Assembly: GCA_964036195.1 (NCBI GenBank)
Contig: OZ038460.1
Coordinates: 7,567,504 to 7,631,503 of the forward strand
DNA from: Sphaerolaimus hirsutus
Lineage: Eukaryota > Nematoda > Chromadorea > Monhysterida > Sphaerolaimidae
DNA length: 64,000 nt
Direction of reading: 5' to 3'
The notes below the pieces were generated by a model, which worked only from the letters and a program-made list of their open reading frames with translations, was not told the origin of the DNA and ran no database searches. Positions 47,944 to 59,767 of this stretch are shown piece after piece. Position 1 is the stretch's first letter, and each line of letters starts with the position of its first letter. The position numbers were made by a program, and so were the translations under genes.

Positions 47944-50900
47944 TCACTCAAGTTTCCACTTTTCACCAATATTCACATCAACCACACAAATAAAACCACC
48001 CATCAAAAGCACCTGGCTATGACTCTGCCTATGTCTATCCTTGGCGTGCGCCCTGCCAGTGCCCGATGCGCCGGGCTGGTGCTTCACTTTCTTCTGCTCC
48101 GAGAGTATCTCGACGACCACGAACAGCTCGCTGAAGCGCTCGGCCACCCGGCCCACTTTGCGTGCCACTTGCATCGCTGAGAGCATCTCGCCGCACCGGA
48201 GCACTGTGGTAGGGTGGATGGTTTCTCTTTTGTTAAAAGAAGTGATATATTGAATTGTTTTCATTTTTTATTTATGAATTAACCCACCGCAAAAGGTATA
48301 AACTATGTTTTTGTGGATAAATTTTCAACGTTCAACATTTACTGTTTTACACAATGCTGCACGATGAGAGTTGGTTTTATTTACCGTATTACCTCGAATT
48401 AACCCCCTCGTAATTCGCCCCCCCCCCCCCCTAAAATTCGGCTGAGGTAAAATACCCCTCCCCCTCGAAATATCCCCCCCTAAAATTGGATGAAAAGAGA
48501 ACGTACATGACTAATACCGCAGTTTGTGATCCTGTATAATGCAGAACACACGTTAAAACCGATGACTGAGTGACGTTTATGTGTATATACAGTTATATAT
48601 GCCTATAAACACATATACATCTATGTAATTGTTTGATTTTTCTACGTCTGAGATGGGGAATTTCCAAAAATTTCTGGCGAAATAATAGACCCCCCTCGGA
48701 TTATCCCCCCCCCCTCCCTCAAATTTTGCTGGCGAAATAATAAACCCCCTGGGGGTATTCCGAGGTAATACGGTATATAAAAATTTACTACAATTTTTTT
48801 CTGAGATTCTGCTAACCCTGTTCACTATACACCAGCATTGGACTTCACACTGCAATGTCTCACAGCAGCTAAGTATCCAAAAACTTTCACAAACAGTGTA
48901 ATAAGTTTGTAAAACTCACACTTAATAGGTGGCACGTTCCAATCAAATCCCCTGCCAGCGTGAGCGGACCGGAATCGATCCAAGTGGCCGAGTACCCGGT
49001 CGAGGGTGACTGCCGACGGTCCCTTGAGCCTGTAAAACATCAAGGTGGAAATTGATGGTTTGAAGTAGGGCGGCTCAGTTACAAAATGCTTGTTTGTAGC
49101 TCAAGTGTATGCAAGATTAGAAGCTGATGATAATTAAAGTGTAGTTTTTGATATTTCATTTTGTCTCGATATGCTTTCAAATTTGTTGATATCAATATTC
49201 GATGAGAAAAGATGGCCGATTTCCATCACCATTTGTCTACAATAATCGCCAAATAGAAGCGCACTTTTTCTGTTTTGGCTGCTGTACGTCGGCCGCGGCG
49301 AGTTTGGTGATGAGCTTGGCCAAAGCGTCCGGCAGTTCTTTCTCGTAGTCGTCGTAGAGAATCTGTGCATGGCAATATGGCACGTGAAGCAAATGCACTG
49401 TGAAACTTTTGTTCAGTGTAAAAAGCATTGGAAAAATCTCTGAGAGATTTTCATTTCAAAATATGAGAAAATATAAAAATTTACTATTTTTATATTTATG
49501 CTTTTCCAGTAAGAACTTATCAGTATTTTATTATATCCTATTTTTGAGAGGTTTTCTGATATTCATGAATCTGAAATCTTTCAAAAATATCAGAAATGCT
49601 CTCAAAATATATTTTAATTTTTCAAGGTTTTGCAGGAGAGGTTTAACTATATTTTGTTTTTGAGATCAGCTTTTCTCAAAATAACCATTTCCAATTGTTT
49701 TCCAACAGTCGTAACATGGCACCTGTAGCGCGTTGGACACGAACATGTCCTTGGCGTTGGGCTCGCGCGCGAAGATGGCGCGCAGCAGCGACGCGTTCGG
49801 CTCGTGCGTCAGGCGGCGCAGCGCGAACAGCACGTTGTGCAGCGCTTCCGCGTGATCTGTATGGGCCCGGTTGCGTATTATACCCTGAACACATGACATG
49901 TCACAAAAACTGTGCTCAGCTGACGATGCCGTTAGATGAAGCAAAGTACCAAAAAATAGCGATGATGAATCGATTTCTTGTAAATACGACGGAAAATGTT
50001 TTTCAGCTTTCCAGACTGTTTCACCGGACAAAAAATCAGTGGCCCAAGATCAGTGATTCGCTATAAATCACACACAAGATGCAAATTCTAATGACTATTA
50101 ATTCGAGGGGAATATTCAACACAAGACAAAACCTGGGTACTTGAACTGCCAGATGTGGTTGTACATCCAGTCGACGGGAGTGTTATGCGCAGTCACCAAC
50201 TGCCAGAAAAAGTATTGTTCTAAGGTCTCCCATGACAGGGTCATTTCTGCGAGGAGATTGTCAAGTTCAGTTTATTTAGGTTGTTAAATAACTGCAGATC
50301 ACGGAAAACAAAGCGAATTTTTTTTTGCAATTGACTGAAATCTAAAACTGCAATTTCTGCCTAAACGCACCAATTACAGCTTACCACGTGAATATTATTT
50401 GATAAATCTATTCAAAACCCATCAATTCTCAGATTTGACAAAAGGCATCCAATTATACAAAGAGTTCAAACAAAGAAAACAATGCAACGAACTGAGTATA
50501 TGTCCAATGTTGTCCTTGCGCAAGACGGACACGCTGCCCTGCACGATCTCGGTGATCACATCGAACAGCTGCAAATGAAAACATCGGTGAATTTGAGCTA
50601 ACAGTTGTATGACGTATTTGAATCAGAGAACTCGCTTGCACTGAATCCAAGTTGGCGCAGACGACATGAAGCACCTCTCCCATTCGAATGGGTGTGAATG
50701 AAAACTGCAAGTTATAGGGGTCCGTAAAGAACTGAACTGCTTCACGCACCACGGGGACTTACCGTATTTCCTCGAAATACCCTCCCCCCTCAAAATGTCC
50801 ACTATAAATTAATAACCCCCCTCGAAATCCGCCCCTCCAAATTGGGCGTAGAGAACGTAAATGACAAAAGCTGCGGTTTGTGATCCGCGCAATGCAGAGG

Positions 50901-53900
50901 ACACGTTTAAAATAATGACTGTGTCAAGTTAGAACAGGGTTTTTACCATCAACATATATATATAAGTCCTTAACATGGCGGTTAATGTTGCGTTTGTCTA
51001 CGTATAAATAATAACCCCCTCAAAATGTGCACTCTGAAATAATCACCCCCGGGGGGTATTTAGAGGACATACGGCATTCAAGAATACACAACAAATACCT
51101 TTGAAAACCCACCTTAGCCAGGACAAAAGGAGCCAGGTAGCCGAACAACCTAAAATCATCCAAAGCGGCATTTCTCAAATCGGGCACGATCTTCTCGTCC
51201 CAGTCGATGTCGCACTCGCGGTAGAGGGCAGAGTACAGCCGCTGCGGACGCGACTCGCACTCGTCGTCGGGGCCGGTGCCCGACACAAGCTCCTCCTTCA
51301 TGCTCTGCTGCTCGCTGTGATTTGAAAGTGATTTATGTTAAGAGTGTATTGAATTGAATCTTGGATGTTGGCGTGGATCTATTTAAGTTGTGTTTACACT
51401 GGATTGTTACGTGTGACAACAAAATTTGCTTGATTAATGACCCTTGAATAATTCCCCCTGTTAAACAAAACAAATAACTCCCTGAATAATTCCCCCTTAA
51501 TGCATTTGATCAATTTGTTATGTCCAACATGTTATTTTGTAAATAAAGCATATTTCACGTAATGATTTTATTGAAAATGTTGACGAAATAATAATTTTAC
51601 CCTCGAATAGTCCCCGCTCAGAAAAGTCGGGGGACTAATAATTCCTCGGAGGAAGGAATAAAAATTCCACGGGGCACTTATTTTAGCAAATACGGTAGTT
51701 AAATGCAGTGGCGTGAATAACGCACGTGGCTTTCAGGTAAAATAGGAATAGGTAGGCGGTGCGCGGCAGGCGAGTGAACATTTCTCCAACTATCATCCGT
51801 AGAAATTGGCTCTCTTGCTCACAAACAGCCCTGAGGATGCAAAGTTATTGAAAGTGAATTAAGTATGAATTTGACTCTATTGTTAAGTGCGTTCTGTATT
51901 TACAATAAGAACTATAACGCAGGAGGCAAAAAATCAGGAATTTATCGCGCACCTGAACAATACGAACAGAGGATATTCCAGCAGCCGCTGAACGGTCCTG
52001 CGGACGCATTCCCGTTTTTATAACAAAACAAAACAACGACAAATATAGCGCAAAAAGTCCTACTCGTCAGTCCATCCATTCTGAAGCAATTTGCGTCGCT
52101 TCAGCCTGTCTTGAAGGGCGATCAGCAGACACCTGTAGATTTCAAAGAAGTACATTGACGTTCCACGACCACGACTGCGTACCATTTGCACACTTGTGTC
52201 AACTGGTCTGTGTCAACTCAGATTTCAGCTCCACGTGTCGCACATCGACCTCCAAATGCACATGCGGCAATGTATAAAAACCAATGTTATGACAAATGCA
52301 TTGGAAAATCCCCTGCGACACGTGAAGCCGAAATCACTTTGAGTTGACACAGACTAGTTGACAGTTGACACACATGTGTCAACTAGTGTGCGGGCCGCCA
52401 TTTGTCACTCCCCTCCCCGTTTTACCTGGCAACGAGCGCGGCCTGCTCTTCCTGCTCAGCATCATCGAGCGGCGCCTGCTCATCGTTGCCCAGCGCGACG
52501 GCACTTTGGCTCAGCGCGTCGACGCATTCGCACCGCTGCTCGGTTTGCTCGGCCGCCTGGCCGCCCGCGCCCGCTGCGGTAGTCTCGCTGTAGGTGAGCA
52601 GCGAACGCACGCCGTCTCTGTACACGGTCGTATTTGTAACTATGTATCATCCGTGTTGTAACCAGTTGAATAACCAGTTATTTGAATAAAGTTGATCCAG
52701 CACCTTGTGAAGTGGCTTGTCAAGTGACAAATTTATTATAGAGATCCAAATTCCTGATACACTGAATACAGATCAAGCGGCGACGAACGCTCCCCAGACA
52801 TGTAAACCAGGGGGCAGTCCCAAGCCCTGTAAAGTGTAAAGTAAAGTGTCAAATGTAAAGTCAAATGCAAAGTCAAGTGTCAATCAAAACAAAAAAGAAA
52901 AGATTTTATTACTGAACTTTGCATGACAATTGACACTTTACTTTGCATTTGACTATACATTTGACACTTTACTTTACACTTTACAGGGCTTGGGATTGGC
53001 ACCAGCACAGTATGTACACCCGGTAGACAGGTATTTCTACCCGGTCAACTTCAAAAAGTGACAAGTAAAGTGATTACTTTCACTTCTCACTTTTAAAAGT
53101 GAATAAAAGTAAAATAAATGTCAAAAAGTGAAAAGTAATCACATTTTACTGCCCTGCCCGCTGGAAATTACTACCCGGTAAATACATGTCGACAGGTATA
53201 CATGTCGAGCGGGGTTGTATGTCCACTGCCACAGGGTCCATGCAGCTACACTAGTCACTCAAACAGGGCTCTGGACAGGCCGCATATCAACAAATCTACG
53301 CACCTAAGCCTCGAGTCTATCTGCTGCAGGAGCGGCTGGGTGTCCAAGGTGAACAGGTCGAGTTGCTGCTCGTCGTCGCTGTCCTCGGCGCTCACGTAGC
53401 CCGACGCCGGCGAGGCGGAACTGCGCAAAGTTAAGCAATTCAAATAGGACATTTTAGGAAAAAAGTTAGCAGAGTCGAACCCCGAGGGCACTGCGCGCGG
53501 CTTGGGACTGCCTCGAAGGGCCGCACCGTCGGACACTTTCAAGCGCGCAGGTTCTGCACTGGACATGTTGCCAATCAACATCAACATGAGTGAAGTGACG
53601 CAATGCACCTTTATTCTGCGTGACGTTGGCGGCGGCGTTGTCCTCCTCGTCGGACCAGTGCGAGTCGGCGCCGCTGGTGCCGGCGACGGACGGCTCGCTG
53701 TCGGACACCAGATCAACTTCCTCTATGCGTCGCGGCGCCGACGACTGCAGCAGCGACTCCACCAGTTCACCCGTCGTTTCCGTGTTGCGCTGCTGTTCAC
53801 CTGAGCGTCGATCGAGAGATTGCACGATGTCTACAACTGGGTTACATCTCCAGTCTGTTAGATCACCTGCGGGCTGTGGCAAGAGCGACGGAAATGCGTT

Positions 53901-56900
53901 GCGCAGTGCGCCGCGCAGCCGGCTATCGAGTCGCGTTGAACACAGCAAAGGCGAGATTGATCTGTATCCGTAGAGGTGGCATTTGGTGGTGCGGTAAACC
54001 AGACATTAATGGTGATCACAATTTATTGCGCGTAGACCGATCATTTATGCTACTTCGATATTCAAACACTACCCAGCAAATTCCATTTAGCAGTTTGCAT
54101 AACTAACTGGACAACGTTGCAGTCGACCAGGGCGCGCAGGGCAGCGGTGATGTTGGCGCGGCCGCGCTGCTCCAACTCGGGACACGTGTCGCTCGGCAGC
54201 TACGAGTGAAATAATGTTAATCAGGTGCCAGTTCCGCAAACTGAGGAGTGAGAAGCGAAATGGCAAATGCGAAGTAAAAGCGCAAAGGCCAAGTCGGAAA
54301 GGCTGAAGGCGGCGGCTTGGCCTTTGCGCTTTTACTTCGCCTTTGCCATTTCACTTCTCATTTTGCGGCACTGGCCCCAGATCTAGCCAACCATGGATAT
54401 CATTGTGTAATTTTTTGAACATATTTACTATTTACTCTATTTTCAATCAACTAGTACAACACACTAGTACAACATCGAAAATTGGGAAACTCATAAATCT
54501 GTTTTGAACGCATTTGAGTTTAGCACAATGAATTCTTTTTGATCGCTGTCAACAGCAGTTGACAGATTCCTCACTGTGGTAAACACAAATATGTGCAAAA
54601 CAGATTTGCGTTTCCCAAATTTCGGTGGTTTACTAGTGTGCGCAGCGCCATTAAAAAACGCACGCGGATAAGGAAGTCTAGTGCGGCGGCGGCTGCGTCC
54701 GGCTTGGCGCCCAGCGCGTACATCATGTAATGCCACGTGGAATCTGCAATTGCAGGCTCACAGTAGTCATAAATGAAAAAGGTGAAATGAATGAATGAAT
54801 GAATGTAAATATTGTAAATAAAAGGTAAATGAATAAGGTGAAAAAACAAGTCAATCAAACTAAATCACCAAGCACCCAGAGGGGCGTAGTGGTCTGGTCA
54901 AAGCACAGATAGTCCCAGAAAAGCGACAGCCGGCACAGCTGCATGTCATCGGCTGCCTGCGTGCCAGAAACGTTGCCTCGGAAGTTTCTTACCGACACCA
55001 ATCACCACAATAAGATCAATCACACCATAGGCACAGCGTGAAGAATATGGAAAATCAGGTGGCACCGGGACACGGGCGGGGCGCCGTCGGGCGGCAGCTG
55101 GGTGGGCAGCGGGTTGGTCTGGTTGGGGTCGAAGCCGGTGCACAGCCAGCGCACTACTGACGCGCGCATCGAACCCCCGTCGGGCCCCGTCAGGTGTTGC
55201 TACGATGGATTTATACGGTAATGGAGAGATTCCACGGTGTAGGGCACAACAGTCGCGTTGTTATTGGATATTACCCACAGCTGGAAGTGATGTTATATGT
55301 ATCCGGATACGACATAAAGACTTTTGAAGGTATAGGGGCAGACCCCCTACCCCTCATTGGATACCCTCCGCCAAAAACGTACGCTGGATTTTTGGGCGGG
55401 GGGGGGGTTGAATACGGGACCCGGCGAACAGGGGGGTACAAAATCGCTTAACAAAACCGCTATTCCTGGCATATCTCATGGCCGGCCCAGGGACGGGGAG
55501 CCCCCCCCCCCCCCCCTGCGTACGCCCTTGGGTATCGATAAATCTAAATGTCAGTATCGGTATCGAAAAGCCAATAAATGTATATCAATTGCCAAAGAAC
55601 TATAAAAAAACCTTAATAATGTCACCTTAAACGCTTCACAGCCCACTCCCCTGAAGATTAGATAGCTCCCCTTTCTATATAAGTTTTGAGATTTCATGAA
55701 AAAAACGAGGCATAAACAGTACCCACCTGCATAAGCCACTCCATGTGGGTGTGGTGCGCACCCAGGCGCACCGATCGCAACAAGAATTCAACGCGGCGAT
55801 AAATTGTCCAGCTGACGCGCAGATTCTGCAAGTTCGGCGGCATCACCGGCCGACACAGAATTGTCCACAGGTCTACGAGTGAGCACAGATTTTTTTGCCA
55901 AGGCTCATTGTTAGCTTCCGATCGATAGAACGACTCTGACTATCGGGCGGCTGGTGCTTTTTTAGTTTTAAGTAATTTTGAACTATCGAAATTTGGGAGC
56001 AACATGGCGCTACACACTGGATGTTTTGGTGTCTACTCGATTTTAGTTCAATTTAAGTTGCAGGACAATTTTCAAGTGCAGGTCGGATGTCAACTGGGCC
56101 ACCTGTTTCTCATAAACATTGTTAATGGGTTGCGAAACTGTGTTAAAATGTACATGGCAATATAAATCCCTCTTCGACATTGCCGCACGTGCCCTCACAA
56201 ATTGTCTTCCGACCTACAGTGTCATAAAATCGAGTTGACACAGAAACCAGTTGACATCCGGTGTGTGCGGCACCAATGAGCGAAAATGGGGCCACATAAA
56301 TATAAGGAGAAAATATTCCAATTCGTTCGAAACCTATTCACGAATTTCTAATCGCATTCACAAACTAACTATCCGGGTTAGCCTGTTGAGCAGCCCCGCT
56401 GGTGCTCTTTGGCGCGGAGAGTACCTGCCAGAAATTCTGCAACTGCGGCACGCGCGACACTCGCATCAGATCCAATAGTAGATCTCGACTCAACGCGAGA
56501 GCGCAGTCGTTCAGCTGCGCGTGCGAGTTTGGTAGAAAGTGGCTACCATATTTGCTTGAATAATCCCCCTGGGGGATTATTATTTCGCTAGACTTTTTTG
56601 AGGGGGAACTATTCGAGGGGGGAATAATTCGAGGAGGGAATTATTCGTTCGTCAAAATGTTCGAGCATCTTTCTATCAAGTCATTTCACGAAATGTGCAT
56701 TTTGAACACAAAAACGTGCTATTTTTCTTAAAATTTGGCACAACTAATTGATGAAACATCTTTAAGGGGGATCATTCGAGGTGGAATTATTATTTCTTCA
56801 CTCATCTTACAGAGGGGAATTTTCGAGAGGGGGGAGTTATTCAAGGGGAGAACTATTCAAGCAAATACGGAACTTCTGCTTTGAAAATGTGTCGATTTCT

Positions 56901-59148
56901 GGCGTCATCATTCATGAATGGTAAATAAATTGGTAGATTTTTTCTGAATGTAACGTTTTTCGAGTGAAGGTTATAAGGGAACACAATTTCGCGCTTTTCA
57001 ATCGTCTCGACGATTGTTTTCAAGGACCCCTCAAAAACACCTCCCACAGATTTTAGCTAACACCAAACGACCTTTTCATTGAGCAGCCAAGCGCAGAAAT
57101 CGATCAGTCTGCGTCTGAGCGCCTCTACCTGTGGTTGGTGATGTTCGTAAATCAGTCGCAACAAAGTCAGTACCAGCATCTGGGGTAGCAGTGACTTGGG
57201 TCGGACTGAGCCAGACAGCCACTCCCTGTGGGCGAAAATTGAACGTGGTTGGATTTGGCAGGTTGCCAGAAAAAGCAAAATAATGTTCAGATGAATTTCA
57301 GATCTCAACAGGTTTCGACTGTTTTGGCAGTTGGATATTTTGTGAGAACAAAAAATGGTGTCAAAATGCTCTGAAAAGAACTGCTAGACAGGTACACAAC
57401 TCAAAAATGTACACTCAAATGTAAAAAAATAGCCACAAAAAAGTAGGGAACCCCCAAACAAAACGGCACATTCAAAAACCGGTGACTTATAAAACATTCA
57501 AACAAACCTATTGTCTTCAAAAGTGGTGAGCACATGGTCCACCAGCGAGGTGGACTGCTGCACATCGGGGTTGCCATTGCTGAGGCACTTGAGCAAGTTG
57601 AGCGTCACGTTGTCCACCTTGGGCACGTCCTGCTTCATGAGACGGCCCAGCAGCCACACGGTGCGCATGCGCACCTGCGGATAATGTTAAGATGTGGTTG
57701 GAGTGATGTGAGGTTGCGGTATGAAAAGGGATGGAAAATAATCTGATTTTTTCTAGGCCACAAAATAGGGTGTAGAACGAAGATTCATTTAGATATATTA
57801 GGTAAATAGCACATAATGATAATGTATTGTTATTCTACTGTGAACCTACATATAATGGTTATGGTGCCATGGGACAGCACTGTAAGTGGTAATTTTCTTC
57901 AAAGAAATGTTTACTGTCGTTTCCGGTATGCTTTTACGCGAATATATAGGAGGCTTCGAACCATTTGGAGTGTGTACATGATTCTGCTTCAGGGGTGCAG
58001 GGGACGTAGCCAGGATTTTTGAGCGGGGGGTGTATACGGGGTCAAGCGAACGGGGGCCCCAAAAATTTCACAAAAGGTCTCACAAACCGGATGCAACAAC
58101 TTCGGCCACAGGTCTATCAGCAATATATTGAGTTGCGTCAAACAGCAGAACCACTGGTCGGCGGTGGCGTGCGTGAGCAAGTTCAACCTGTTGCCGGCGG
58201 CGCCCAGCTGCGGCTCGGTGAGCGTGGCGTAGAGCAAGCCGCGAACAACGCACTCGTAGCCCGCCTTGTCTTCTACGCGCGCCTGCGACGGGAATGAGGG
58301 ACAGTGTGGTATGTAATTTTGAATGAATGTTTCAGGACTTGGTGATTATATGAAACATTTTCCAAAAGCTTGAACTATAAATATTATCATGTAGTTTAGT
58401 AGTCACTATGACCGAAGTAGTCACTATTTAAATCCGAAAAAGCACTATTATCATCTAAAGAAATCACAAACGACAAGAAAACCGCATACAGGCGGGCGAC
58501 GCCAAATTTTGGTTTAAACGTTTTTTTAACGTCACTTTCTGTAAAAAATTATTTCAAATCTTTAGATATTTTTTAACCCTAAAGCTTAGGCGCAAACCAT
58601 AGAAACGGGCTAAAGATAATTGCAGATGTACATCTAACCAATAACTACAAAAAAACTGACCATGGACATGAAGGTGTCAGCCGCCTGGCGCTCAGTGGCG
58701 CCATGTGTCTTGTCCGCCAGCACAGTCCACGCAGCCTCCAGAGTCTGCGCACGAAAACAGTCTCGATTTACAGAACACTGGTTTTATGGCCAGTTGTTGG
58801 TTTAAAATTACATCAGAGTGAGGAAATATCATATTTTTGGTCACAATTGCAACAGATAGGGATGATTGTAAAATGCACTTCCACCCAGAATCGTTCGACT
58901 CAATGGATGAACGCTTTTGACAGCATATCCCAGGGGCAGAAACAAACGTTACCCGAATCGCCACAATGTGAATTTCGTCACGTCAAACACATAAAATTTA
59001 CCGAAACACCACCGTTGAAAAAGCTCTAGTTAAATAATCGAATTGAACGCACATCTTCGAAATCTGGCCGCTGCTCCACCTTGGACAGGGTGCACAGACG
59101 CGACGGCTTCACCCGGCCCACGGCCGCACCGCCCATTGGTGATGTCAT
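47944..59148 (-). CDS. INTS3: Integrator complex subunit 3
   Basis: INTS3 is a helical-repeat subunit of the nuclear Integrator complex (snRNA 3'-end cleavage, promoter-proximal termination) and also the scaffold of the SOSS ssDNA-repair complex. About 25 exons were joined by phase: 59148-59053, 58744-58661, 58282-58088, 57674-57508, 57225-57072, 56514-56370, 55872-55727, 55199-55074, 54956-54869, 54743-54664, 54199-54108, 53961-~53609, 53420-53304, 52617-52426, 52132-52064, 51997-51953, 51830-51726, 51314-51113, 50731-50642, 50568-50493, 50246-50133, 49856-49723, 49362-49265, 49029-48920, 48203-47944. About 1090 residues, close to the human protein. Diagnostic stretches are LLRLIYEHHQPQVEALRRR, SPLLCSTRLDSRLRGAL, LSWETLEQYFFWQL and VTLDRVLGHLDRF, all in the INTS3 order. 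The ATG at 59148 was chosen because MTSPMGGAAVGRVKPSRLCT leads into the family N-terminus. Two junctions (after 55074 and after ~53609) are unresolved and may hide a small exon. The stop at 47944 is in the last recognised exon; a further exon after a possible donor near 48004 cannot be excluded. Confidence 0.9.
48385..48775. mobile_element. TACCGTATT-type element in INTS3 intron
   Basis: Starts TACCGTATTACCTCGAATTA and ends GAGGTAATACGGTA. The core with TATACAGTTATATATGCC is nearly identical to that of the copy at 3424-3740 (ACACATATACATCTATGTAA in both), so these two belong to one subfamily. Confidence 0.7.
50761..51074. mobile_element. TACCGTATT-type element in INTS3 intron
   Basis: Starts ACCGTATTTCCTCGAAATAC directly downstream, on the plus strand, of the INTS3 exon 50642-50731, and ends GGACATACGGCA. 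C tracts are present, and the core is of the ATATATATAAG type. Confidence 0.6.
52808..53004. mobile_element. CCCTGTAAAGTGT-type palindromic element in INTS3 intron
   Basis: The left end has GGCAGTCCCAAGCCCTGTAA and the right end TTACAGGGCTTGGGATTGGC. The arms of about 70 bases consist of AAGTAAAGTGTCAAATG-type words. This is a cleaner member of the family seen at 14499-14698 and in both Nedd4 copies. Confidence 0.7.
54222..54380. mobile_element. Palindromic element CAGGTGCCAGTTCCGCAA
   Basis: Arms CAGGTGCCAGTTCCGCAAAC and TTTTGCGGCACTGGCCCCAG, with paired GCGAAATGGCAAATGCGAAG words, form one hairpin of about 160 bases. It sits in the INTS3 intron between exons 54664-54743 and 54108-54199. 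Same family as 19192-19410. Confidence 0.7.
55340..55535. repeat. hAT-end-like fragment in INTS3 intron
   Basis: ACGTACGCTGGATTTTTGGG with long G tracts, then C tracts and CTGCGTACGCCCTTG, resemble the ends of 41571-42010 in a decayed form. No target duplication is visible. A related solo end (GGGACGTAGCCAGGATTTTT) lies at about 58001-58030. Confidence 0.4.
56548..56880. repeat. CCCCCTGG / GGGGATTATT palindromic repeat in INTS3 intron
   Basis: TTTGCTTGAATAATCCCCCT at the left and GAACTATTCAAGCAAATACG at the right are inverted ends. Several GAATTATTCGAGG words lie inside. It is a GAATAATCCCCC subtype distinct from the GAAATACCCCC subtype; a related piece is at 51440-51705. Confidence 0.55.
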
Positions 59149-59767
59149 ACTTTGATGTTTTGTTTTTACCACTGAATATTGGTGTTTTGGGAGCGTGTGA
59201 ATGGTATATTTTGGTCATTCGAGGATGAAAAAGCGGCAGTATTTATACACCGGAATTCGGTGAAGGTTGAGACGAGCGACAGTCCATTTTTCGTAGAGTT
59301 TGAGAAGTGAGATAAAAATCAAATATATTTGTGGACAATTTATTTATTCATTTACACGCATCTCATTTTGAGTAGTGACAGAATGTTACGAATCTCTAAC
59401 TGTCATCATGCTCAAAAAAGCACCCTGGTTACCGGCAATGAATAGATCCCGAATAATACACATCGTGAATGAAAAGGTGGCGACTAGGGATGGCCGAAGT
59501 TTTTCAACCGTTTTTTGAAAATTAGATCTTCCATTTCACCCCTAGTGACCACTGTAAGAAGTAAACGGAATAACTGTAATGGGAAAATAATAATAAATAT
59601 ATGGATAGAAAGCGCACATCTATTACGGCTGCACATACTGGAAAAGGATGTTTATTCATTCGAGCACGGTGGACAATCGGAAAAATACACCAGCCGTATA
59701 TATTTATATTTTACAATTATCCTGTGTTTCACAATTTCCAGTGCGCGCGGAACTCAAACTACCAAAA
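59149..59767. other. INTS3-DHODH intergenic spacer
   Basis: About 620 bases between the start of INTS3 and the stop of DHODH, both on the minus strand. A possible splice acceptor (AATATTCAG) lies about 25 nt upstream of the INTS3 ATG. At 59484-59515 there is a solo TAGGGATGGCCGAAG transposon end like that of 2435-3090. Nothing else is recognised. Confidence 0.5.
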
